Positions 54,174 through 63,877 of a stretch of 64,000 nucleotides of DNA are shown piece by piece. The translations under genes were made by a program, and so were the position numbers. The stretch's first letter is position 1, and each line of letters begins with the position of its first letter. Under the pieces are notes generated by a model. It was not told the DNA's origin and did not search any database. It saw only the letters and a program-made list of their open reading frames with translations. Source of the DNA: Pararhizobium sp. A13 (GTDB taxonomy: Bacteria; Pseudomonadota; Alphaproteobacteria; Rhizobiales; Rhizobiaceae); NCBI RefSeq assembly GCF_040126305.1, contig NZ_CP149511.1, positions 1,116,001 to 1,180,000 on the forward strand, given 5' to 3'.

Positions 54174-55319
54174 TTAACCCATCATCTTTCGTCTCGCCAA
54201 CTCCTCATTCGCCCGTCCGAGCTGGTCTTCCGGCAATGGCTGATTACTCACCCAAATTGCAAAACGCCTCAAACCTTCGGAAAGGCTGACCCCTGGGACG
54301 TGACCGAGCCGTTCGCTTAGACGGCTTATGTCAGCCACATTGTGCCGTATGTCTCCAAGCCGGAACTGGCCTGTGACCCGAACGTTTTCGGGAGCGTCGA
54401 ACGCCTTGCAAAGAGCTCGGGCAATTTCGATAACCGGCGTGGCCACACCAGAACCAACATTGATGACACAGTTCGCAGGCGTTTCAGCCTCTACAGCGGC
54501 GACGAAGGCGGCCGCCACATCCGATACGTGAACAAAGTCACGGCTTTCCAAGCCATCTTCGAAAATCGGCAGTTCCACTCCGCGGCGAATACGGGTTGAG
54601 AAAATTGAAAGGATCCCGGTGTAGGGATTGTTCAGCGATTGTCCCTCTCCATAGACATTTTGCAGCCGGAAAATGGTGTGCCCTATTCCGGCACTTTCGC
54701 AAGTAATTCTGACGAGGTCCTCCTGCATTAGCTTGGTGGCCGCATAAATCGAGGCAGGCGCGGTACGATCGTCCTCACGCGTTGGCACCACTTTCAATGC
54801 GGCACCCGTTTTCGGGCATACCGGCTCCCACTGGCCAGCCCGTAACGCCTCCGCCGTCCTGGAAGAGGGCGTAATGCGTGTAGAATCGACCGCTCCGTCG
54901 TAGGTATAGGCCCCCTCGCCATAGACGGAGCGCGAAGAGGCAAGCACGACACGCCGCACGCTGGGTGCGGCGCCGTTAGCGAGAAGATGCATCAGAAGTG
55001 CCGTACCTTGCACGTTTTCCCGGCAATAGCGGTCGATTTCATACATCGACTGCCCCGTCCCCGTTTCCGCGGCAAGATGTACGACGGCGGTGATTCCGTC
55101 GAGACTTGCCGTAAGGTCGGCCTCGCTCGCAACCGAGCCCCGAACGAACTCCACTCCCGGTGTGTTCGCGAGCCAATCGAGAGTATGACCGGGTAACATT
55201 CCGTGGATCTGCGATGCCAGCATGTCCAGCACACGGACGCGGATGCCTCTTGCGGCAAGCAACGGAGCGAGGTGCGATCCGATGAATCCAGCGCCGCCGG
55301 TAACGAGAACGGTTTGCAT
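54174..55319 (-). CDS. Extended SDR, probable dTDP-L-rhamnose 4-epimerase
   Basis: 381 residues. NAD motif [40 protein letters not shown] and YAATKLMQEDL (YxxxK). The inserted segment WEPVCPKTGAALKVVPTRED is the feature that marks dTDP-L-rhamnose 4-epimerases (WbiB type) among SDRs. These make dTDP-6-deoxy-L-talose from dTDP-L-rhamnose, which rmlCBDA supplies 20 kb away. A UDP-glucose/galactose 4-epimerase is the alternative. It lies 19 bases behind the upstream transferase gene. Confidence 0.72.
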   Translation of the reverse strand: MQTVLVTGGAGFIGSHLAPLLAARGIRVRVLDMLASQIHGMLPGHTLDWLANTPGVEFVRGSVASEADLTASLDGITAVVHLAAETGTGQSMYEIDRYCRENVQGTALLMHLLANGAAPSVRRVVLASSRSVYGEGAYTYDGAVDSTRITPSSRTAEALRAGQWEPVCPKTGAALKVVPTREDDRTAPASIYAATKLMQEDLVRITCESAGIGHTIFRLQNVYGEGQSLNNPYTGILSIFSTRIRRGVELPIFEDGLESRDFVHVSDVAAAFVAAVEAETPANCVINVGSGVATPVIEIARALCKAFDAPENVRVTGQFRLGDIRHNVADISRLSERLGHVPGVSLSEGLRRFAIWVSNQPLPEDQLGRANEELARRKMMG

Positions 55320-55338
55320 TTACAACGACCCCCTGCTC

Positions 55339-56034
55339 TTACTGGTTCGCCGAAGCCGAATACATATCGCGCTCCGCCGTCCAAAGATCTGCATAGTCGA
55401 CGTTCTTCCAATTCTCGAACCAGGGACCGCCATTGGTATAATGGATTGCAGCAGGCACCTCGTCGCGACGAGGATACTCGCCTTCGAGGAAGTTCCATTC
55501 AAGCGGAAGTGCACCAATCAGATTGTCATCTGAAAGCCACTGGAAGCGGTGCAGGAAGGCCGGCGCAGCAGTGTTTACGATCTCCGGCGTCAGGGCCTTC
55601 ACCTCGGGATGGGCGTTGTTGAACAGAATGAACGACGACCAATTCTTGCGCGGATAGACGCTCTGTTGTTTGCCATCCATCTTGACGGCATTGGCCGGCG
55701 TGTAATCGTGTTGAACCACGTAGACGGCCTTGTCACGGCTAGCGTGCTTCAGGACATCGCGCACGTCTTGGGTGAACAAGAAATCGCAATCGACGAAGAT
55801 CGTCCAGCCATCATGCGCTCCCAGATAGGGCGTCAGGAATCTCGTGATGGAGAATTCCGTCGTCGCATTATCGGCGCCACGCGTATAAAGCCCCAACTCA
55901 CGCAATGTCGGCAACTTAAGCGGGTAGATTTCAATATCCGGACCGCTGTGGCGCAGGACGGAATGGCGGCAGACCTGCCATGCGATGTCTTCGCGGCTAT
56001 CATATCCCACAAAAATTTTGAGATGATCACTCAT
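55339..56034 (-). CDS. Glycosyltransferase, GT-A fold
   Basis: 231 residues. It begins KIFVGYDSREDIAWQVCRHS. FVDCDFLFTQDV carries a DxD metal site, and LSDDNLIGALPLEWNFLEGE is the acceptor-side segment. This pattern occurs in GT8-related cytosolic transferases of surface glycan loci. ATG 56034 is chosen (GGGACA upstream); the longer frame has no ribosome site. It is the first gene of a unit with the SDR. Confidence 0.75.
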   Translation of the reverse strand: MSDHLKIFVGYDSREDIAWQVCRHSVLRHSGPDIEIYPLKLPTLRELGLYTRGADNATTEFSITRFLTPYLGAHDGWTIFVDCDFLFTQDVRDVLKHASRDKAVYVVQHDYTPANAVKMDGKQQSVYPRKNWSSFILFNNAHPEVKALTPEIVNTAAPAFLHRFQWLSDDNLIGALPLEWNFLEGEYPRRDEVPAAIHYTNGGPWFENWKNVDYADLWTAERDMYSASANQ

Positions 56035-56150
56035 GGAAATGTGTCCCTTTGTTCTGTCTGTGACCTGATCTTTCGTCAAACCGCAAGTGCTATCGGTCGC
56101 GGACGGTCAAGTGATTCTTCCAGGATCGAAGCGGATTTAAACGTCTCTGT

Positions 56151-56182
56151 TATTGCATTGCAAGCAACGTATTGCATTGCAA
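56151..56182. promoter_or_regulatory. Duplicated 13-bp operator-like palindrome
   Basis: TATTGCATTGCAA occurs twice, at 56151-56163 and 56170-56182, 19 bases apart. Each contains TTGCA-T-TGCAA, an 11-bp dyad. They lie about 120-150 bases upstream of the transferase gene ending at 55339. Two spaced identical dyads are typical of a regulator binding site. The regulator is unknown. Confidence 0.5.
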
Positions 56183-56344
56183 ACACTGCGTGCATCGCGG
56201 CGCATCCGTGCCGAGAATGTGTGACGCCTGTCAAGGAAAAATTGAGTGTAAGGCGCAAGTTTATTCGATCCGTGGCTCTACCTGTGTCAACATCGCTTTA
56301 AGCCTCCTTCTGTAACGGGAACAATCTACGGCTCTGAGCAGGAC

Positions 56345-59095
56345 TTAATCCCGGATTGTGAAATCTTCGCGGTCGGCCGTCAGATTGACACTGTAAAATG
56401 GGTCCTTATGAATTCGATCGCCCCATTTTCTCAGCATGAAATCAGCCTCTGACCTGTAGCGCCGGGTTTTTTCCGGCGAGGTATCAAGGCCACGCGTTAC
56501 ACTTTCGAGATGAACAAGCGAGGCGTACGGTGTGTAGATGTTGCGATATCCGGCCTTATCCAGTTTCAGACAGAAATCGACATCGTTGAAAGCAACCGTC
56601 AGATTTTCGGCATCTAGGCCGCCGACCTCTTTGTATTTTGATTTCTCGACGACAAGGCATGCGGCAGTGACCGCCGAGAACGATTGGGTCATCGCCAGGC
56701 GCCCCATATAGCCAGGGTCATCGCCCGAGCGATACTTATGGGGATGTGCCGCCACCAGACCGATCCCGCAGACAACGCCTGCATGCTGTACCTGTCCTGT
56801 CGGGTACAATAGTTTGGCTCCCACCGCCCCGATGTCCGGCCGTATGGCGTGCGATACCATTTCCTGAAGCCATTCGCTGTTGATCGCCAGGATATCGTTG
56901 TTCACCAAGCCAATGACGCTTCCCTGGGCCTGCTCGACCGCAAGATTATTCAACCAGGAAAAGTTGAAGGGGCCTGGCGCGCTGAGAACACGAACATTGT
57001 CCATCGCACGCAGTGCGTCGAAATAACCGAGTGTTTCTGGCTCAACGCTGCCATTGTCGACAACGATGATTTCGAAGGTGGGATAAGCCGTCTTGCTTAG
57101 AAGAGACTCTATACATCCTCGGAGAAGAGGAAGGTAGTCACGCGTCGGGATAATCAGCGACACCAGCGGCGCTGGGGTTGGCAGCGGCCAGATCACTCTG
57201 CCGAAACCGCCTTTCTCTTCCACTACGGTCGCCCCTTTACCTTGTCGGTTCAGACTGGCACTCAGCGCTTGAAGGCGGCGAGACGTCATCGGATAGGGCA
57301 GAATATTTTGGTCGCTTAGGCGCGCCGGCGAACTTCGATGGTAAAGGACATGCGGTATGTGTATGATCTCGTTGGGCAAAAGTATTTCGGTCGCGCGCAA
57401 GATGAGATCGTGGATATCGAGATCCGGCAGCGCTAGCAATGGAAGGCAGCATGTTTCGATGAGAGCGGCCTCAAAAGCCACGAACCGACCGAGATAATTG
57501 GACGCAAAGAAGTAGTCCGGATCCCAATCCGGCTTGAACAGCGGCGAGTGCCGCGAACCCGCTTCAATGGAATCCTCGTCGCTGTAGATCAGCCGAGCCT
57601 CGGGTTTCGCGATGGAACGTTCAGCGATTTCATAAAGCGCCGAGGGTGCCAGAACATCCCCCGCTGTCACAAAAACGATGAAGCGGCCGTCGCATTTGCT
57701 CGGCACGCTTTTCATCGTCGGCCGGTCATCATTCCAATGCACAACCATCCGCGCATCGGTTTCAGCGCAGCTCATCAGGTACCGGCACTTTTCTTTCGGA
57801 AGAGTGGAAGATGCCGGGATATGCAACTGCCAATTTTCGTAGCTTTGATCTTTCAGCGATCGAAGAGTTGCCTCCAGCTCCGGCAGGAGAAGTTCATCTG
57901 TATCGACGATCAGCGAAATCAGAGGCTGCGTCGGCCAACCAACAATAGCTCGTCTTTGTAGCGCAGCTTGTTCGCTGGTTGGCGTATCGTGCAAGGCGAT
58001 CCAGGCGTGGTAGCGATCGGGACCGGTATATTTCAGGATATCAGCGATATTCCGGGCAAAGCGTTCTCCGCCCTTGTGCGTTATCATAGCACGGAGCGCC
58101 TTTTGAGTAGCGTGCCGGTTTTGGCGATACGCTTGGCAAAGGCCCTTTGCCAAGCTGATCTGCCGGAGTTTAAACGCCCGGACGGTGAAAGAGCCCTCGC
58201 GGCTAGCGGGGTCCAGTCGAAGACGAAGAACGGGGCTTTCGATAAGGCCGGTCGCGTGAAACTTGCCTTCGCCCATCGGTCTCAGCCGGAACGTCGAAAA
58301 CGCGGCCCATTCAAACCTGTGCTCTGTATACAGGATGGGATCGAAAGACATGGAAGAGTGTCCGAGAAGATCAATCTCCACTTCGAACCATCCAGGCTGC
58401 AAGGAGTAGCCATCAACGAGTACCGCAAATTGCGGATTTCCAGTTGTCGCCACATAGAGATCATCACGAATCACAAGATTCGCTTTCGGATCGAGGCGCG
58501 CTTGTACGAAGCATGGCTTCATCAGGCGGCGAAGTTCGATGAATGCCGCAGCAAACGGTAAATTGCGCGTTGTAACTTGCGCCTCGTACTGGCTGTTTTT
58601 CTGAGCGATATCCGCCGCACGTTCCTCTTCAAGCCTCCGCAAATGTTCAAAGCCAGAAAGGCAGACATCAAGGCCTGGCCGGGTTTCATTTGAGGCAAAA
58701 AGAGCTGGCGTCTTCTGGTCCGTCTGCATTAGCTGAATGCCAAGGCCCGCTATTTCCTGTTCGACATGTGGCGCATCTGGTAGCGCACTTAGAGCCCGAA
58801 AAGCCTGAAGCGCTTCCGCACTCCGGCCAAGACGCTTGAGAAGATGCGCAAGATGAAGCCGCGGATCGGGGTCGGCGCCATCGCAATGCACGGCCGACAG
58901 ATAGGCGCTAACGGCCTCTTCGAACAGTTCGCCTTCTTTCAAGACATGGGCATATTGTGTCCATGTCTGTCCGGAAGAGAGCCTCTGTTCGAGAAGACTT
59001 CCATACAACGCTGCCGCCTCCAACCATTGTCCCTGGTCCCGGAGGCGATCTGCCCGATCAATAATTTTTGACAATGTCGCTTGGTCCAAATCCAT
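56345..59095 (-). CDS. TPR protein with two GT2 domains
   Basis: 916 residues. TPR-like helices are at about 5-130 and a region without known domain at 150-370. The first GT2 domain is at about 390-620 (LISLIVDTDELLLPELEATL, IYSDEDSIE, FKPDWDPDYFF). The second is at about 645-880 (LVSLIIPTRDYLPLLRGCIE, IIVVDNGS, NNDILAINSEW and LTVAFNDVDFCLKL). Tandem GT2 with the YSDED and W-PD blocks is typical of large rhamnan or O-antigen synthases. It may place rhamnose or 6-deoxytalose residues. The ATG has no strong ribosome site. Confidence 0.78.
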   Translation of the reverse strand: MDLDQATLSKIIDRADRLRDQGQWLEAAALYGSLLEQRLSSGQTWTQYAHVLKEGELFEEAVSAYLSAVHCDGADPDPRLHLAHLLKRLGRSAEALQAFRALSALPDAPHVEQEIAGLGIQLMQTDQKTPALFASNETRPGLDVCLSGFEHLRRLEEERAADIAQKNSQYEAQVTTRNLPFAAAFIELRRLMKPCFVQARLDPKANLVIRDDLYVATTGNPQFAVLVDGYSLQPGWFEVEIDLLGHSSMSFDPILYTEHRFEWAAFSTFRLRPMGEGKFHATGLIESPVLRLRLDPASREGSFTVRAFKLRQISLAKGLCQAYRQNRHATQKALRAMITHKGGERFARNIADILKYTGPDRYHAWIALHDTPTSEQAALQRRAIVGWPTQPLISLIVDTDELLLPELEATLRSLKDQSYENWQLHIPASSTLPKEKCRYLMSCAETDARMVVHWNDDRPTMKSVPSKCDGRFIVFVTAGDVLAPSALYEIAERSIAKPEARLIYSDEDSIEAGSRHSPLFKPDWDPDYFFASNYLGRFVAFEAALIETCCLPLLALPDLDIHDLILRATEILLPNEIIHIPHVLYHRSSPARLSDQNILPYPMTSRRLQALSASLNRQGKGATVVEEKGGFGRVIWPLPTPAPLVSLIIPTRDYLPLLRGCIESLLSKTAYPTFEIIVVDNGSVEPETLGYFDALRAMDNVRVLSAPGPFNFSWLNNLAVEQAQGSVIGLVNNDILAINSEWLQEMVSHAIRPDIGAVGAKLLYPTGQVQHAGVVCGIGLVAAHPHKYRSGDDPGYMGRLAMTQSFSAVTAACLVVEKSKYKEVGGLDAENLTVAFNDVDFCLKLDKAGYRNIYTPYASLVHLESVTRGLDTSPEKTRRYRSEADFMLRKWGDRIHKDPFYSVNLTADREDFTIRD

Positions 59096-59468
59096 TTCAG
59101 AAAATGCCTGTCTCGACAGTTACCATGAGCACATGAGGGCCGACGACCTGTTCCGCATTGAGTTAATTCAATTTGATTCCGTTATCAAATTTGATCCGCG
59201 CCAGGGAGCTGTTCGGTCTGACGACAACCGAAATGCCGGGCTGTCCACGATCGCTGTAGCCTTCATGCACAAGGAGCAGCAAGCGCATTCAACTCGACCA
59301 GAGGCGCCTTGCCCGCCGGGCTTCCCTTCCGCGGACAATTGCATCAAAAAAGAATTCTTCGGAATGTTGAGTGGGGCGCAGCGACACGTTTTAAGAAAAA
59401 ATGTAAAGCCTCCTGGGCACCCGCAAGACAAGGTGCGTTCTTTCGCTTGCTGATGGAGGAAGTGACCT
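59096..59468. other. Gap behind the KpsT-like gene
   Basis: A 373-base stretch without supportable gene. It probably holds the promoter of the tandem-GT2 gene. No clear dyad or terminator was seen. Confidence 0.35.
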
Positions 59469-60185
59469 CTATTCCAAGTTCTGGCTTTCGTCGACATCCC
59501 CGACAAGTTCAAGCTCGCCATTTCCCGCTCGCAGACGGTCGGCGCCCAGAAGTGTTTCGGCTTCGTCTACAGAGTCCACTTCCAATATTTTGAACTTGTC
59601 GACGATGAAGACGTCATTGCAGTATTTTCTGATCAGGTTGGGAGAAGAGCTCAGGATCAGGAAGCCGGCGGACTGCATTCTTTCCGTGACGAGTTCCTCG
59701 CACCGTGCCCGGAAGGGACCGCGTCCACCGATCAGACTTTCATCGACGATGTAGGTCTCGAACGGAATGGCGTAGCAGGACGTGAACAGAAGCTTCGTGC
59801 GCTCGTCGCGGTTCAAGTTCTTGAACGGCTTGTCGATTGCCTTTCCAATTTCCGTGAAATCCACGACGAAGCGGATGATGGGAACGGGGTCGAAGCCGAA
59901 CACACGGCATAGGAAGGCTAGATTTTCGCGGCCCGTCAGGGCGCCGTTAAAAACCCCACCGGAGGCCACGGGGAAGGAAACCAGCGATGAGCGTCGCACC
60001 CGGCCTATATCGGCGCGCAATTTGCCCGTCGTCAGATTGGCAAGCGTCGTCTTCCCGCTCCCGGGCGGTGCCAGAACGCCGGTCAGCCGGTCGCCGATGA
60101 ATTCCGCGTCTGCGCCCTCAAGGACCTTGGTCCGCGACGTCTTCTGGCGCAGTGTCTTGTGAACATTGGTGAAGCTGATGCTCAA
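59469..60185 (-). CDS. KpsT/Wzt-like ABC ATPase with degenerate motifs
   Basis: 238 residues. Walker A is APPGSGKTT and Walker B TYIVDES. FPVASGGVFNGALTGRENLA aligns with the KpsT block that contacts the capsule exporter. The signature, YSSGM in KpsT, is replaced by LNRDE, and the H-loop histidine (SHS in KpsT) by SSSPN. ATP binding is likely, but normal hydrolysis is doubtful. It starts with TTG overlapping the upstream stop (TTGA). It should power or regulate export of the polysaccharide of this locus. No permease (KpsM) is in the window. Confidence 0.8.
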   Translation of the reverse strand: MSISFTNVHKTLRQKTSRTKVLEGADAEFIGDRLTGVLAPPGSGKTTLANLTTGKLRADIGRVRRSSLVSFPVASGGVFNGALTGRENLAFLCRVFGFDPVPIIRFVVDFTEIGKAIDKPFKNLNRDERTKLLFTSCYAIPFETYIVDESLIGGRGPFRARCEELVTERMQSAGFLILSSSPNLIRKYCNDVFIVDKFKILEVDSVDEAETLLGADRLRAGNGELELVGDVDESQNLE

Positions 60186-61369
60186 GATTGGTCTTTCATC
60201 TGGTTATTGTGCACATCGCCCGCCCGCGAGACGATCTCGGCCAACCAGCCCGCTCCATCCAGAGGACTCAAAAAGGTCGTGCCGGCCGGCGCAATTTCAC
60301 GAAACACCGGAATGTCGGAGGCGACGCATGGAACGCCGAGGGCTGCGGCCTCCAATATGGGAATCCCGAGCCCCTCCGCAAAGGAGGGGAACAGAAGCGC
60401 CGTTGCATGTTGCAGCATTGTCTGAACTTCAAAATCGGAAAGATCAGCGAATTCGGATACCGTATCCGTTATGGCCGGGCAACGTTCCAGCATGTCTATC
60501 ACATTTTCATTTTCCCAGCCCCGCTTTCCGATAATGCATAGGCGCGGCGGGTTTTCACGTTGAGACAGTTCTCGCCAAATCTGGAGCAACAGAAGATGGT
60601 TTTTTCGAGGTTCGATCGTCCCAAGAATGACGAAATAGGGACTGCCGTTTTCTAGAAATGCGCTGACAGGTGGCGTCAGAGGCGTGGCAGGCATCCGTTT
60701 GAAATCCAGCGTTGGCACGATGACATCGGTGGCTGCGAGTTGCCAGGCATTCTCCGCCGCGAATTTCTTGACGCGCCGATCGGTATCGTTCGAATTGCTG
60801 ACGGCGATCACAGGCGTATCCGTCAGTTCTTTCAAAAAGCTCGAAAACTGCTGTTTCGCCTCCGGCCGTTGATACTCCGGATACTCGAAGGGGATCAGAT
60901 CGTGGATGTATATCAGACGCTGCATTTTCCGGTGCGGATCGAGGCCGCTCATCCCTCCCGCGATCTTGCCCACACCCGAATGGGAGGCCACAACATAGGT
61001 TGTTTGCGGAGACACGATTCTGTCGCTCGGCGGCGGGAAATGGCTGCGGATACGTGGCTCGTACTTGAGCCGGAGCTTGATCAACACACTTGCCTGCCCC
61101 ACTGAAGAAGGATCGTCGTTCCACAAATGCTGAAGGTGTATGAGTACCGCCTTTCCAAGGTCCTGTGGCAGGATGCAGACACCATATCGGCCTGCATGTA
61201 CGAAATGACATTCAGAGCCAAATCGCTTCAACAAGTCCAGGCCGATCGCCAGATCGATTCGGTCCACGCCGGTGCCGAAAGACTGCTCGTAACTGCGCAC
61301 AAGGCGTGAAATGTCAAAAAGCACCCGAGGTGTTTCGATCGAAAGGGACCTCATTGAAAGACGGTACAT
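60182..61369 (-). CDS. Glycosyltransferase family 4
   Basis: 395 residues. GT-B fold with GTIEPRKNHLLLLQIW (donor domain start), LCIIGKRGWENENV, and LLFPSFAEGLGIPILEAAAL, whose ExxxE donor site is seen as EGLGIPILE. Early TGVDRIDLAIG and YIHDLIPFEYPEY are typical of mannosyl/rhamnosyl transferases of this class. It is translationally coupled to the KpsT-like ATPase behind it and divergent from the pyruvyl transferases. Confidence 0.85.
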   Translation of the reverse strand: MYRLSMRSLSIETPRVLFDISRLVRSYEQSFGTGVDRIDLAIGLDLLKRFGSECHFVHAGRYGVCILPQDLGKAVLIHLQHLWNDDPSSVGQASVLIKLRLKYEPRIRSHFPPPSDRIVSPQTTYVVASHSGVGKIAGGMSGLDPHRKMQRLIYIHDLIPFEYPEYQRPEAKQQFSSFLKELTDTPVIAVSNSNDTDRRVKKFAAENAWQLAATDVIVPTLDFKRMPATPLTPPVSAFLENGSPYFVILGTIEPRKNHLLLLQIWRELSQRENPPRLCIIGKRGWENENVIDMLERCPAITDTVSEFADLSDFEVQTMLQHATALLFPSFAEGLGIPILEAAALGVPCVASDIPVFREIAPAGTTFLSPLDGAGWLAEIVSRAGDVHNNQMKDQS

Positions 61370-61575
61370 CTATGCCTACAAGTCTAGAAACAGCCATTTG
61401 CAACAACTGGAAGAGGACTGCGTACTTAACCCAACCGTTCGTTTTTTTGCACCCACAAGCGCCACTTTCGCACATTAAATCGATATGGTATACGCCGCCG
61501 CAACTGAAACGGCGGTGCATTCTGTGGGAATATCAACGTCCCAGTTCTATCCGGAAAAGCCGAAAATGGTGAAAA

Positions 61576-62649
61576 TTGTCGCAAGAACTCCTTGAAATCG
61601 TTCGCTCCAGAAAGTCGATTCCCCTTTCATGGGTTACGACCAGCAGTGATCAGAATTATCTCAATCTGGGCGACGCCTTGTCACCTGTCATCGTATCAAT
61701 GATGTCCGGATTGCCCGTCAATCATACCGCGGCCAAATCAGATATGGTGAGGCTGGCGGCCGTCGGCACGATCGGTCACATGTTTTCGGGCGGAAACGTA
61801 TCGTTTTGGGGCACGGGTACATCACCCAGTGCCAACCCGAATCAAACCAATGAGCCAAAAGTCCCATACGTCCGGCCGGCAGATACCAGGATCCAGACCT
61901 ACGCCACCCGTGGGCCGTTCAGCCGGCGGATCCTGGCGCCGGATGCGACTGGTCCGGCCGTCTACGGTGATCCCCTTTGGCTTCTGCCTCGCTTCCACGA
62001 GGCGCCGAAGAAGAAAACCTATGAACTGGGCGTCATTCTTCATTTGTCGGAACTAGCGGACCGTGAACATGATGCGCACCCAAGAGCCGATTCGAGGCGT
62101 CACGATATTGCCACCGAGGATCGCCACGCGATCAAGTTGATCAATACCGTGACTCCAGTTTCGATCGCTGGTCTAAGAGAGCGTCTAGACGAAATTCTAG
62201 CTTGTAAACGCATTGTCTCCACAAGCCTGCATGGAATGGTATTCGCGGAATCCTACGGTATCCCCTGCCTCTATTTCTCGCCGAGAGCGCAAACATCAGG
62301 GCTCGGGCGCATCGATCTGATGAGCGAAGAAGGGCTGGATCTGCGATTTGTCGATCTCTATCGCGGTTTAGGCCAGAATCATCTCCATGTCTGGTACCAG
62401 CCGCGCACCGAAGAAACGAATTGGGATGCTCTGATCCGGACCATCGACGAGGTCTGGGAGCCTAAATATCTCTCCGAAGATCCGCTCATCGAATCGTTTC
62501 CGCTTCCTTTGTCCATGCTGGAAAAAGGTGCGACCGGCAGCGCATTCGATCATCCGTTAATTCGTTCCGTTCCGACGAAAAGAGAAGCGGAGCTGGTCGT
62601 GCGTGCCAGGAACGGCCTGCTTTCACGCATTTTTCGGCGGGCACGATAG
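61576..62649 (+). CDS. Polysaccharide pyruvyl transferase, copy 1
   Basis: 357 residues of the PS_pyruv_trans family. The N-terminal LNLGDALSPVIVSMMSGLP, GTIGHMFSGGNVSFWGTG, VYGDPLWLLP and STSLHGMVFAESYGIPCLY are the family blocks. It transfers pyruvate from PEP to sugar hydroxyls as an acidic ketal. TTG 61576 is the first available start after an in-frame TGA. An ATG at 61566 is out of frame, so a small frameshift at the start is possible. It is the paralogue of the next gene. Confidence 0.82.
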   Translation: MSQELLEIVRSRKSIPLSWVTTSSDQNYLNLGDALSPVIVSMMSGLPVNHTAAKSDMVRLAAVGTIGHMFSGGNVSFWGTGTSPSANPNQTNEPKVPYVRPADTRIQTYATRGPFSRRILAPDATGPAVYGDPLWLLPRFHEAPKKKTYELGVILHLSELADREHDAHPRADSRRHDIATEDRHAIKLINTVTPVSIAGLRERLDEILACKRIVSTSLHGMVFAESYGIPCLYFSPRAQTSGLGRIDLMSEEGLDLRFVDLYRGLGQNHLHVWYQPRTEETNWDALIRTIDEVWEPKYLSEDPLIESFPLPLSMLEKGATGSAFDHPLIRSVPTKREAELVVRARNGLLSRIFRRAR

Positions 62650-62652
62650 AGG

Positions 62653-63711
62653 ATGGTGGTTTCGGTGGGTCTGGGTGCTGCAAGACGGCTGTTTCGCCGC
62701 AAGATCACGTGGCCCGCGGCGGGCGTTCTTTCGAAGGACAACGAAACAAAGAGCGAGCGGATCCGTCTCTCCTGGGTCTGGACCACCGGTCAGCATCCCG
62801 ATGCAAACCTCGGCGATGCGCTCAGTGCGGTGATGGTATCGGCCATTTCGGGATTGAAGATAGAGCCTGCCGCTTTCAATCACGACAACGAGAGAATGAC
62901 GGCGGTCGGAACCATCGGCCATGCCCAGTATGGGGCCAAGGTCCACGTCTGGGGCACCGGCTTCGATTTGAAGCGAGGACCGACGGGCGCCATCGGCGAG
63001 TATAGGGTCCCCGACAACACGCAACTCGTAGTCCATGCGGTCCGGGGGAAGCAGACGGCGGCCGGATTGCGGAAGCTCGGCGTGGAAGTTCCCGACATTT
63101 TTGGCGATCCGGTCTGGTTTCTGCCACGTGTGTTTCCGTTTGCCGGTCTCAAGAAGGAATTCGAACTGGGCGTGATCGTCCACATTTCCGAACTGGACGA
63201 GGCTACGGCGCGTGCATCCGTGCGCAAGAGCCTCCAACGCTACAGGATTCCACCGGAACTTTCCCAAAACATCAAGATAATCAACACATACACCGGCGCT
63301 GATATCGCTGGAATGCGCGACAAGATTCAGGAAATCGTCTCCTGCCGGCGTATTCTTTCCACCAGTCTTCACGGTTTGGTCATTGCTGAGACGTACAACA
63401 TCCCCTGCGCGTGGTTTTCAACCAATCATGGCGCGTCCGGGTTTTTGCCCATCGACGGATCGCGGTCGATCGATCATCGCATGATCGATTTCTACGGTGG
63501 CGCCGATCGGGATTCGGTCTTGAGTTATCTTCACCCGCTTCATCAGGAAACGGATTGGGAAAAGGCAATGGCGTTCATCGACAATCATTGGCAGCCGCTG
63601 AGCTACACGGGAGAAGCGCTGTTCAATGCGTTCCCTCTGCCTCGCGCGGTTCAGTTCAAGAACAAGGTATGGCGGTGCTCACCAGAGGTGTTGCAAGGAA
63701 ACCGCTATTGA
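62653..63711 (+). CDS. Polysaccharide pyruvyl transferase, copy 2
   Basis: 352 residues, same blocks as copy 1: NLGDALSAVMVSAISGL, GTIGHAQYGAKVHVWGTG, IFGDPVWFLP and STSLHGLVIAETYNIPCAW. It starts 4 bases after copy 1 with GAGG close before the ATG. Two tandem, diverged copies suggest two different pyruvylation sites or acceptors. Confidence 0.85.
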   Translation: MVVSVGLGAARRLFRRKITWPAAGVLSKDNETKSERIRLSWVWTTGQHPDANLGDALSAVMVSAISGLKIEPAAFNHDNERMTAVGTIGHAQYGAKVHVWGTGFDLKRGPTGAIGEYRVPDNTQLVVHAVRGKQTAAGLRKLGVEVPDIFGDPVWFLPRVFPFAGLKKEFELGVIVHISELDEATARASVRKSLQRYRIPPELSQNIKIINTYTGADIAGMRDKIQEIVSCRRILSTSLHGLVIAETYNIPCAWFSTNHGASGFLPIDGSRSIDHRMIDFYGGADRDSVLSYLHPLHQETDWEKAMAFIDNHWQPLSYTGEALFNAFPLPRAVQFKNKVWRCSPEVLQGNRY

Positions 63712-63877
63712 TCACAATGACATACGGTGTCGCGTCGCTTTTGACTCAAAACTGTTGTTTTCTTGAGCTGCGGCCTTGATGTCATTGTTTACGCGCTGGT
63801 GTTGATATATCCAATGCGGCACCGGAATTTGATGATGAAAATGGGCTTGCCAGCAAGTCAGGCGATACAGGGTTCAT

